Positions 1 to 6,209 of a DNA stretch of 12,487 bases are shown here, piece by piece; within the stretch, counting starts at the first letter, position 1, and each line of letters begins with the position of its first letter. A program made the translations under genes and the position numbers. Source of the DNA: Nitrospirae bacterium RBG_16_43_11 (lineage in GTDB: Bacteria; Nitrospirota; 9FT-COMBO-42-15; HDB-SIOI813); assembly GCA_001805165.1 (NCBI GenBank), contig MHEI01000077.1, forward strand, positions 21,343 to 33,829, given 5' to 3'. The notes below the pieces were generated by a model, which saw only the letters and a program-made list of their open reading frames with translations, was not told the origin of the DNA and ran no database searches.

Positions 1-1225
1 TATATATCTGGCTCCGAATAAGTTCTATAACCCTTACCTTTCTGCCATTAATCCTGATCTTAAACCGTTCAGGTGCGAAGTCTTTTACCCTCATCGTCTT
101 CTTCATCATGTCATCTTCAACATGAGGAATGTCGCAAGCTAACTTACCTTCTCTAACAACCAATTTCCCATCTTTGACTACACTTTTTACCCTGAAATCT
201 TTCAGATCATTCACTGCAACTATATCTGCACGATAACCAGGTGCTATAGCGCCTGAATCATTTCTCATAAATATCCTGGCAGGATTTATCGTAATCATGC
301 TGATTGCCATAACAGGATCCAGACCAAGACTAACAGCCCTGCGCAGGATATGATCCATATGGCCTCTGTTCAGAAGGTCATGGGGATGTTCGTCATCAGT
401 AACAAACATACACCTCCGGTATGTAGACTGATTAACCACCGGGAGTAAATCCTCCATATTCCTTGCAACAGACCCCTCACGTATCATCAGATACATACCA
501 AGCCTGAGCTTCTCTATAGCCTCTTCCTTAGATGTAACCTCATGATCGCTGCGGACACCGGATGCAATGTATGCATTCAGATCTTTTCCTGAAAGCTGAG
601 GGGAGTGTCCATCAATGGGATAACCCCTTTTTTGTGCAGCTAATAATTTCCCAAGTGATGTTTCATTTCCATTTAGCACACCAGGGACGTTCATTACTTC
701 TGCAAGACCTATCACACCATCCCACTGAAGCATCTCTTCAATCTCTTTTGACGAGAATGCCGCACCGGATGTCTCAAGATGAGTGGCAGGAACACAGGAT
801 GAGGCCATTACAAATAGATTTAGGGGGATGTCCCGGCATGATCTGAATAAGCACTTTATACCCTCCAGGCCCATTACATTGGCTATTTCGTGAGGATCAC
901 AGATTACTGTGGTAGTACCATGAGGGATGACAGCCCTTGCATACTCAGGGACTGAGAGCATTGAGCTCTCTATATGGACGTGGGCGTCAATAAAACCAGG
1001 TAGAAGATACAGACCTTCTGCATCATGAATCTCTATACCATCGCGGTAATAATCACCAACCCCTGCTATCACATTATTACATATTGCTATATTTGCCTTG
1101 TATACCTCTCCTGTTAATACATTTACAACCTTTCCTCCACGCAGGAGGAGGTCAGCCGGCCTCATTCCCCTTGCTACTTCAATCCGGCGTCGCAGGCTAT
1201 GTACTTTACTTACTAATAAGTTCAT
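1..1225 (-). CDS. ade: Adenine deaminase, 3' end beyond the window
   Basis: The product hydrolyses adenine to hypoxanthine and ammonia in cytoplasmic purine salvage. I translated 408 residues from the sequence; the family is usually about 550-600 residues, so the C-terminal part lies off the left edge. Motifs seen in order are the amidohydrolase metal motif HVHIESSML (82-90), GTTTVICDPHEIANVMG (103-119), GHSPQLSG (206-213), SGVRSDHE (222-229) and DDEHPHDL (277-284). Together these are specific to the Ade/AdeC family rather than to amidohydrolases in general. Two consecutive ATGs (1228 and 1225) are possible starts. I chose 1225 because a weak GGGA then sits 6 nt upstream; the difference is one Met. 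The gene follows the M24 peptidase gene after a 46-nt gap on the same strand and is probably cotranscribed with it. Confidence 0.95.
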   Translation of the reverse strand, partial: MNLLVSKVHSLRRRIEVARGMRPADLLLRGGKVVNVLTGEVYKANIAICNNVIAGVGDYYRDGIEIHDAEGLYLLPGFIDAHVHIESSMLSVPEYARAVIPHGTTTVICDPHEIANVMGLEGIKCLFRSCRDIPLNLFVMASSCVPATHLETSGAAFSSKEIEEMLQWDGVIGLAEVMNVPGVLNGNETSLGKLLAAQKRGYPIDGHSPQLSGKDLNAYIASGVRSDHEVTSKEEAIEKLRLGMYLMIREGSVARNMEDLLPVVNQSTYRRCMFVTDDEHPHDLLNRGHMDHILRRAVSLGLDPVMAISMITINPARIFMRNDSGAIAPGYRADIVAVNDLKDFRVKSVVKDGKLVVREGKLACDIPHVEDDMMKKTMRVKDFAPERFKIRINGRKVRVIELIRSQIY

Positions 1226-1271
1226 CATAAATCCCGCAATCAGATATCACCTTGCAGATTTTGTTGTGAGT

Positions 1272-2399
1272 TCATATCTCCAGAATTTTAGGAGATTTTG
1301 TAAGATTTATCACCCCGTCTGGCTGTACAACAACCATATCTTCCAGTCTGACACCACCAATCCCTTTGTAATACAATCCTGGTTCTACTGTAACTACATG
1401 ACCTGTACAAAGGATATCCGTCTTCTTACTAATCCTTGGCGGCTCATGCACTTCCAGTCCCACACCATGACCAGTACCATGGAAAAATCCCTGCATCCTT
1501 CCATCAATCTCACCACTCTCAAATCCGGAGTTTTTAAAATGCAGCAGGATTGACTCGTGGACATCCTTGCCGTTTACTCCATTCTTAATCATTGAAAACG
1601 CAACCTCCTGTGCGGCAGATACCGCTTCAAACATTTTCTTTAACTCATCAGATGCAGTGCCTCTGACAACCGTACGTGTTATATCGGCATAATAGCGGCT
1701 TTTTACAGATCGTGGAAAGACATCTATAATAATAGGAACATTAGCCCTGAGTTCCCCGCTCCCTTCATTGTGAGGAAACGATGAATCCTCTCCACATGCG
1801 ACAATGGTATGCTGTGCTATCACAGAATTTTCCAGCAGAGAAATGTCTATCTTTTTCTTAACATCTTCAGAAGTAATGTTTTTGTTCCCTGAATACAGAT
1901 AGCCATCCCTTATCTCCGTTTGTCTTATAAAATCCATACCCCTGCCTACTGCACATTCTGTAAGGCGCAAGGCTTCTTCTATATATCTTATTTCATCATT
2001 ACTTTTAATAAGTCTTCCTTCAATAAAAGGATCCGGCTTAACCTCTATGTCATAACCTTTATCCTGCAGAAGAAGCGCATTTCTAATCCCGAAATATGCC
2101 GGCACTACAAGGCTCTTTATTCCTCTTTCTTTCAGAAACTCATGTAATACATCTATAGTGTTGGGACTCTCTGTCCCTGAATTCTTTGCCGACTCTTCAT
2201 ATCCTGAATACGATAGCGCTGAACTCACTTTAGCCTGCGACTTTGCCCTGTCCAGTTCAAGGTCACTCATGATGATTATCTTTTCATCGCCGATCTGAAT
2301 AAAAATAAACGGATCAGGTGCAAGAAATTCCGTTGCGTAGTACAGGTTTGAATCTGACTCACTGGAAGAGATCATTAAAGTTGCTACTTGTATTTTCAT
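1272..2399 (-). CDS. M24 family metallopeptidase (Xaa-Pro aminopeptidase-like)
   Basis: This is a 375-residue cytoplasmic pita-bread metallopeptidase, probably removing N-terminal residues ahead of proline. A short creatinase-type N-terminal domain covers about residues 1-130 and the catalytic domain about 135-370. Probable metal ligands are D226, D239, H311 (in HGTGHGVGLEVHE), E339 (in TVEPGLY) and E353 (in RLEDMV); H210 in PHNEG is the likely substrate-side histidine. The gap between the two Asp ligands is 13 residues, through an IDVFPRS segment, against the usual 11. The frame stays open for 32 more codons upstream, but that extension overlaps the divergent PilZ gene and crosses a promoter-like element, so I start at the ATG that opens MKIQVATLM. 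There is no Shine-Dalgarno sequence. No signal peptide is seen. The exact substrate cannot be told, and 'M24 peptidase' is the safe name. Confidence 0.9.
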   Translation of the reverse strand: MKIQVATLMISSSESDSNLYYATEFLAPDPFIFIQIGDEKIIIMSDLELDRAKSQAKVSSALSYSGYEESAKNSGTESPNTIDVLHEFLKERGIKSLVVPAYFGIRNALLLQDKGYDIEVKPDPFIEGRLIKSNDEIRYIEEALRLTECAVGRGMDFIRQTEIRDGYLYSGNKNITSEDVKKKIDISLLENSVIAQHTIVACGEDSSFPHNEGSGELRANVPIIIDVFPRSVKSRYYADITRTVVRGTASDELKKMFEAVSAAQEVAFSMIKNGVNGKDVHESILLHFKNSGFESGEIDGRMQGFFHGTGHGVGLEVHEPPRISKKTDILCTGHVVTVEPGLYYKGIGGVRLEDMVVVQPDGVINLTKSPKILEI

Positions 2400-2404
2400 A
2401 TTTT

Positions 2405-2420
2405 TTATGTTAATACATAA
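2405..2420. repeat. Inverted repeat in the M24/PilZ divergent region
   Basis: TTATGT, a 4-nt spacer (TAAT), then ACATAA: two perfect 6-nt inverted arms. It overlaps the proposed -10 element of the M24 gene, so it could be a repressor operator. AT-rich DNA produces such repeats by chance, so this is only suggestive. Confidence 0.35.
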
Positions 2421-2435
2421 ACTGTCTAAAATCAA
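2407..2435 (-). promoter_or_regulatory. Candidate sigma-70 promoter of the M24-ade pair
   Basis: Read on the minus strand there is a -35 TTGATT, a 17-nt spacer and a -10 TAACAT. The -10 ends 7 nt before the M24 ATG, which puts the predicted transcription start at or next to the start codon. This agrees with the absence of a Shine-Dalgarno sequence and suggests a leaderless mRNA. Confidence 0.45.
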
Positions 2436-2468
2436 AATATATGTTATTTGTACATTAGCTGATATTAC

Positions 2469-2810
2469 ATGAGCACGGACGATAGAAGAAAACATAGACG
2501 CGAGCTTATATCACCGCATCTTAAGGTTGTAGCGCCGGATAGTGAACAATCCTTCGGCGCCTTTATAACTAATATAAGCGGCGGTGGTGTCGAGGTCTAT
2601 TCTGACAGCAGATTAGAGCAGGGGCAGAATGTAGATCTTTATATTTCGTTTGAAACAGACCCTAAGACCGGGAAAGATGAAATAGTAAAAGGTCATGTAC
2701 GGTGGGTAAAACTATTCGGCAGCCGATTCCTTATTGGCATTGCATTCAAAGACATAAATATTAATGACCACCCAACCCTTTCAGGATTCTTAGATTTCGT
2801 CAGTAAGTAG
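2469..2810 (+). CDS. PilZ-domain protein (probable c-di-GMP receptor)
   Basis: This 113-residue protein is essentially a single PilZ domain. The two signature motifs for cyclic di-GMP binding are present: an arginine motif in RRKHRR (residues 6-11, satisfying RxxxR) and NISGGG (35-40, satisfying [D/N]xSxxG). The beta-barrel continues through VKGHVRWV and FLIGIAFKDI. It has no signal peptide or membrane segment, so it is a cytoplasmic stand-alone receptor that would act by binding a partner. The partner cannot be named; motility, polysaccharide and secretion are all possible. An in-frame stop lies just upstream and the arginine motif begins at residue 6, so the start is well fixed although no Shine-Dalgarno sequence precedes it. 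The gene is divergent from the M24 gene and is followed after 129 nt by an exported protein of unknown role, possibly on the same transcript. Confidence 0.88.
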   Translation: MSTDDRRKHRRELISPHLKVVAPDSEQSFGAFITNISGGGVEVYSDSRLEQGQNVDLYISFETDPKTGKDEIVKGHVRWVKLFGSRFLIGIAFKDININDHPTLSGFLDFVSK

Positions 2811-2822
2811 TAATCCGGCAGA

Positions 2823-2930
2823 TACCTCCTTAAAGTTTACATCCCCCATATCCGAAAAAGTTTATGCAATAAAACGACTCTAAAACTTGAAGGGAGGTGA
2901 TTAGTACAAAAATATAAAATTATCAGGAGG
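2823..2930 (+). promoter_or_regulatory. Structured leader with decoy and real Shine-Dalgarno sequences
   Basis: CCTCCTT (2825-2831) can pair with AGGGAGG (2891-2897), extended outward by A2824-T2898 and T2823-G2899 and inward by AAGTTT (2833-2838) with AAACTT (2883-2888), leaving a small 1x2 internal loop. The same CCTCCT (2825-2830) is also perfectly complementary to AGGAGG (2925-2930), the real ribosome-binding site 9 nt before the next gene. AAAGTTTA is repeated at 2857-2864, giving a second possible partner for 2883-2888. The 2891-2900 element is a strong Shine-Dalgarno match with no usable reading frame behind it. I recognise no known riboswitch class. The pairing is visible in the sequence; regulation is inference and needs a transcript starting before 2823, for example from the PilZ gene. 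Confidence 0.4.
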
Positions 2931-2939
2931 AATCATAAA

Positions 2940-3533
2940 ATGTTTATCTCTCACCATATGAAAAGACTTTTAACTGCCTCACTAATGGGTATTGTGTTTG
3001 TAGCCCATCCCATATCAACAGTATATGCAGGAGAATTAGCAAAGATTACCTGGAGTTCTATACTTCCGGAACAAACCAATATTTCGGTACAGCAACAACA
3101 GGTAATGAAAGGCCTGGAAGTTACACTTGCAGAGCTTGATTTCGTAATTGACAGAGAAATAAAGAGTAATATGATCACAACTGACACAGACTTTACTGTC
3201 AGTGAAGATGTATCTCTTGTATACGACTATCTAATGTATCGCATATTTGAATTAATTAAGGTTGATAACAAGATCCGGGAAGAGCTCGCCGCCCGGGAAG
3301 CATCCTTTAAGAATACTGACGTGACAATGGATGTGGTAAAAAAACACTTCTCTGTAAAAGAAGATTATGAAAATAAAGAGGCAGTTTTCTTTACATTAGT
3401 AGATAATCTCAGACATGCACTTTACATTAAAGACCTTCGGGCTGACGCAAGAATTTTGCAAAGTTCTTTAAAGGAATTTAAAACCGCGATGAACCGTTAT
3501 TCATCATACCGTGACAGGCTTGCTTCAAGGTAG
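2940..3533 (+). CDS. Exported helical protein of unknown function
   Basis: I do not recognise this 197-residue protein. The N-terminus is a clear Sec signal: basic KR at 8-9, a hydrophobic core at about 10-22, and a probable cleavage site after VYA at residue 30. There is no lipobox, so it should be a soluble periplasmic or secreted protein. The mature part is rich in charged and hydrophobic residues in helical patterns, for example around 95-115 and 145-195, with no cysteine, no obvious catalytic motif and no further membrane segment. The start is well supported by AGGAGG 9 nt upstream; an internal ATG at residue 7 would also keep the signal peptide. The gene ends 27 nt before a strong terminator. 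Its neighbour is a PilZ gene, which hints at a link to cyclic di-GMP-controlled surface functions, but that is guesswork. Confidence 0.8.
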   Translation: MFISHHMKRLLTASLMGIVFVAHPISTVYAGELAKITWSSILPEQTNISVQQQQVMKGLEVTLAELDFVIDREIKSNMITTDTDFTVSEDVSLVYDYLMYRIFELIKVDNKIREELAAREASFKNTDVTMDVVKKHFSVKEDYENKEAVFFTLVDNLRHALYIKDLRADARILQSSLKEFKTAMNRYSSYRDRLASR

Positions 3534-3560
3534 AGAATAAATCATGTCATGTCTTGTAAT

Positions 3561-3599
3561 AGGCCGCATCCTTAAATAAAGGATGTGGCCTTTTTATTT
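3561..3599 (+). terminator. Rho-independent terminator
   Basis: A 13-bp stem (AGGCCGCATCCTT at 3561-3573 with AAGGATGTGGCCT at 3579-3591, one G-T wobble) has a 5-nt loop and is followed by TTTTTATTT. It ends the plus-strand transcript of the exported-protein gene. There is no T-run on the other side, so it should not serve the convergent NlpC/P60 gene. Confidence 0.88.
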
Positions 3600-3717
3600 C
3601 GCCTGAAGATGTTCCTAAGCACGGGTCCATCTTAAATACCTTAGTAACCATGCTTTCTGAGGAGATAACCTGAGATATCAGTATTTGAATAATCCTTGAA
3701 GAACTAATAGAATTGTC
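3600..3717. other. Convergent intergenic spacer, nothing recognised
   Basis: The 118 nt between the terminator and the stop codon of the NlpC/P60 gene hold no open frame of interest and no convincing minus-strand terminator. How the NlpC/P60 transcript ends is not visible. Confidence 0.5.
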
Positions 3718-4746
3718 TTAATTTGGAGAGATTGAGTCAAACTCTTCTGTTGATATTACTGCTGGAGTTTCCGGCAACCTTACGGCGCCTATATATCTCT
3801 TTACATAGTAAGGCTCATTAATATTTGTTACTGTAACCTTCTTTGACCTTGATGAAGCATGAACCATTTTACCACCACCAATATAAATACCGACATGGGA
3901 TGGAAACTTTGCATATGTCCTAAAGAAGATTAAATCTCCTATCTTTAACTCTTTCTTTGAGACTTTAATACCGGCCTTAAACTGTTCTCTTGCTGTCCTT
4001 GGGAGTTCAATACTGAAATACCTGTAAACCATTTGCACATAGGCAGAACAATCAATGCCGGCCAGTGTTGTCCCGCCAAATCTATATGGCACTCCCAGGT
4101 ATTCTGTCGCTGTGTCTACTATGCTGGTAAACCAATTTGCATCGTTTGCTGCAGTTTCGATTCTATCTTCCGTAAAGCCCTCAGTCAATGGCTCTACACC
4201 CTCTTCCTGAGAGGCCGCCGCTGCTTCACCTTCATTATCTACTTTTGCAACCTCTACCTCTTCAGCAGAATCCTCTACAATAATAGGCTCATCATCAACC
4301 TTAATACCCGGTACCTTTAATTTCTGGCCTATTTTTACAAAACTCCCGGAAAGATTATTTATCCTCTTAACTTCACGTACAGATACACCATATTTCTTAG
4401 ATATCCTGTAAAGGTTCTCTCCCTTCTTAACCTTATGAGTAATAAGGGTATTATTACTCAAATTATCAGTCTTTTCAGCAATATCTCCCTTTTTATTAGT
4501 CACTTTGTTATTACTTGATTTGACAGAGACTTTATTTGGGACAACGATACGGTCTCCAGGGTGTATTCCTGACCCTTTAAGGCCATTTGCCTGCTTTATC
4601 TGTTTTACAGAAACACCATAATTCTTTGCTATCTTATAAAGTGTTTCTCCCTTTTTGACCTTATGCCGCTGGCCCGCACTTCCATCAACTGATAGTATAT
4701 GAATGGATAGAAGGCACAATATTATGATATAGAATATCTTACGCAT
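3718..4746 (-). CDS. Secreted LysM-LysM-NlpC/P60 peptidoglycan hydrolase
   Basis: This 342-residue protein should be a cell-wall endopeptidase that cuts stem peptides, with the LysM repeats holding it to peptidoglycan. A signal peptide covers about residues 1-24. LysM 1 is at about 28-70 (HKVKKGETLYKIAKNYGVS...) and LysM 2 at about 104-146 (HKVKKGENLYRISKKYGVS...). An acidic, low-complexity linker rich in E, A and V follows at about 150-200. The NlpC/P60 domain spans about 205-325, with the Cys-His-His catalytic set intact: C233 in IDCSAYVQ, H284 in SHVGIYIG and H296 in MVHASS. The ATG is preceded by AAGGAAGGA, though 12 nt away, which is long. The gene has its own 129-nt upstream region and is transcribed separately from or weakly coupled to the redox genes behind it. 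The role (division, remodelling or lytic) is not determined. Confidence 0.93.
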   Translation of the reverse strand: MRKIFYIIILCLLSIHILSVDGSAGQRHKVKKGETLYKIAKNYGVSVKQIKQANGLKGSGIHPGDRIVVPNKVSVKSSNNKVTNKKGDIAEKTDNLSNNTLITHKVKKGENLYRISKKYGVSVREVKRINNLSGSFVKIGQKLKVPGIKVDDEPIIVEDSAEEVEVAKVDNEGEAAAASQEEGVEPLTEGFTEDRIETAANDANWFTSIVDTATEYLGVPYRFGGTTLAGIDCSAYVQMVYRYFSIELPRTAREQFKAGIKVSKKELKIGDLIFFRTYAKFPSHVGIYIGGGKMVHASSRSKKVTVTNINEPYYVKRYIGAVRLPETPAVISTEEFDSISPN

Positions 4747-4875
4747 TAACGTAAATAATCCTTCCTTATTATAATAATATAAAAGAGTATAAATTAAGTT
4801 ATCGGGTTGCTATTGCAACGACTTGATACTACTGATGATTTACCAAAGATGAACACAGTAACGTTATATAATAAG
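4747..4875 (-). promoter_or_regulatory. AT-rich upstream region of the NlpC/P60 gene
   Basis: On the minus strand a TATACT (4786-4791) could be a -10 element and a TATAAT lies nearer the gene, but neither has a good -35 at normal spacing. A weak repeat GTTGC-TATT-GCAAC lies at 4806-4819. At 4855-4882 an 8-bp hairpin (ACAGTAAC with GTCACTGT) overlaps the stop codon of the upstream cytochrome gene. It lacks a proper U-tract and is at best a weak terminator. Confidence 0.3.
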
Positions 4876-5583
4876 TCACTGTTTGTCAAGTAAAATATCT
4901 ACGGCTTCCCCTTTAATAAAATTGTCCAAAGACCTTATCTGCTCCTCATCTAAAGGACCTCCCTGATCCTTAATCCATGCAGGCATCTCGGTTCCCTTAA
5001 TACCATTTTTAATCATTTCATGAATAACATCTCTGTCTATTTCCCTTAATTTATCTATTCCGGATGCCGTCCGCCCATGACAAAAGGTACACGCTGCATC
5101 ATAAAGTTCTTTTCCCTTTTTATTAAGTGCAGGATAAAAATGGCATGCGCCGCATTTTTCAGAGAATAACGATTCATTAACATTAAATGTAGTGTGCATT
5201 GATGGTGTTACTGTTGCACTTATAGTGAGTTCTTTTACAGACTCTACCGGGTCATTGGAAACGACAGTTATTGTTCTTGAAACATTAGCTGCACGCCCTT
5301 GGGAATCATAGGATACCTTTATCTCCCCCTTCTCACCTGGTTTTACAACATTGGAACTGACAAGGGCTGCTGTGCAGCCACACGATGTCGTAACCTCCTT
5401 AATCCAAAGGTCTTCTGTTCCCTTGTTCTCAAAAACGAATGTATGTTCCACTGTCTTTCCCTGAAGCACACTTCCAAAGTCATGGTGGTCACTGATAAAG
5501 CTAATCCGTGGACCTTTTTCTGCGAACGACATGGTTACTGCAGTTACAAGCAGAATAATCACGAAAATAAGGTACTTTTTCAC
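4876..5583 (-). CDS. Exported DUF1573-cytochrome c fusion protein
   Basis: This is a 235-residue periplasmic protein with a signal peptide (about 1-21, cut near SFA). Residues about 27-125 form an immunoglobulin-like DUF1573 domain carrying the family's conserved cysteines in TSCGCT (67-71). Residues about 138-228 are cytochrome c-like. There are two heme-binding CxxCH motifs, CGACH (144-148) and CTFCH (165-169), and a distal methionine in TEMPAW (M200), typical of a class I cytochrome c. The motifs are only 21 residues apart, so CTFCH-M200 is likely the main heme site; whether CGACH also holds heme is unclear. The start is GTG, overlapping the stop of the DsbA-like gene as GTGA, so the two are translationally coupled. 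Electron transfer is inferred from the heme motifs. The function of DUF1573 is not known. Confidence 0.9.
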   Translation of the reverse strand: MKKYLIFVIILLVTAVTMSFAEKGPRISFISDHHDFGSVLQGKTVEHTFVFENKGTEDLWIKEVTTSCGCTAALVSSNVVKPGEKGEIKVSYDSQGRAANVSRTITVVSNDPVESVKELTISATVTPSMHTTFNVNESLFSEKCGACHFYPALNKKGKELYDAACTFCHGRTASGIDKLREIDRDVIHEMIKNGIKGTEMPAWIKDQGGPLDEEQIRSLDNFIKGEAVDILLDKQ

Positions 5584-6209
5584 TTTACCTTACCTTCTAA
5601 TATTTTGTTAATGACTGAGCTGACATTGGCAAGGGAGTTATCTTTAATGAATATATTCCCGTCAAGTATTACAGCCGGTGTACTCTTTGCACCATAACTC
5701 TTAGCCAAATCACGTCCATCAAGCACCACCTTTTTCTTTGCGCCGGATTTAAGCCCCTTCTGAAATTTATCAACATTAAGTCCAATTGTCTTTGCTATAG
5801 AAATGAGCACATCGTGGTTAGCGCCATCTTTCCTCTGATAATATATAGCATCGAATATGGCCCTCTTCATCTCCTCCCCTTTGCCTTCGGACTTTGCCAG
5901 CTCATAAGCCTCTACCGGGATTACGGAGTCTTCATATATTATTGGATATCCCATAGACGTAATTTTTAACTTGTCTCCATATTCCCGCTGCAGGAGCGGT
6001 ACTACTACAGAATCAAACTGGTGGCAGTGTGGACAGAAGAAATCAAAGAATATGGTCATTTTCACTTTACCCTTTTCATGGGTACTTTTCTTATCAGGAA
6101 CAACAGTATATTTTTCATCCGCTCCTCCCTGCACTCCTTTATTGTCAGCGGCAAATACTGACGTACTGATAAATATCAATGCAACAATTACAGCAACCTT
6201 TTTTAACAT
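5580..6209 (-). CDS. DsbA-like periplasmic thiol:disulfide protein
   Basis: This 209-residue exported thioredoxin-fold protein probably makes or rearranges disulfide bonds in periplasmic proteins. A signal peptide occupies residues 1-20 (ending VFA-A). The active site is C59-P-H-C62, the same CPHC as classical DsbA, in FFDFFCPHCHQF. The inserted helical domain lies at about 95-165, and the cis-proline loop is STPAV (P178). The start is supported by AAGGAGAAGG just upstream, inside the end of thiL, whose stop overlaps this start by 7 nt. The GTG of the cytochrome fusion gene overlaps its stop. No DsbB or VKOR partner is in the window, so its electron acceptor is unknown. It could instead act as a reductase or in cytochrome maturation; CPHC favours an oxidase. 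Confidence 0.9.
   Translation of the reverse strand: MLKKVAVIVALIFISTSVFAADNKGVQGGADEKYTVVPDKKSTHEKGKVKMTIFFDFFCPHCHQFDSVVVPLLQREYGDKLKITSMGYPIIYEDSVIPVEAYELAKSEGKGEEMKRAIFDAIYYQRKDGANHDVLISIAKTIGLNVDKFQKGLKSGAKKKVVLDGRDLAKSYGAKSTPAVILDGNIFIKDNSLANVSSVINKILEGKVK

Noticed and set aside
562..846. Plus-strand open frame opposite adenine deaminase
   Set aside because: It lies antisense to a strongly conserved enzyme and its translation shows no recognisable motif; a shadow frame.
2400..2495. A 32-residue N-terminal extension of the M24 peptidase (407 residues in all)
   Set aside because: It overlaps the start of the divergent PilZ gene, crosses a promoter-like element, and does not look like the family's N-terminus, which begins just before the SSSESDSNLYY segment.
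3640..3690. Short GATA/ATCTC-type repeats in the convergent spacer as a minus-strand terminator or operator
   Set aside because: The arms are 4 nt at most, with no T-run on the minus strand; consistent with chance.
4855..4882. Hairpin after the cytochrome fusion gene as an intrinsic terminator
   Set aside because: The stem is only 8 bp with a wobble pair and a 12-nt loop, and no real U-tract follows.
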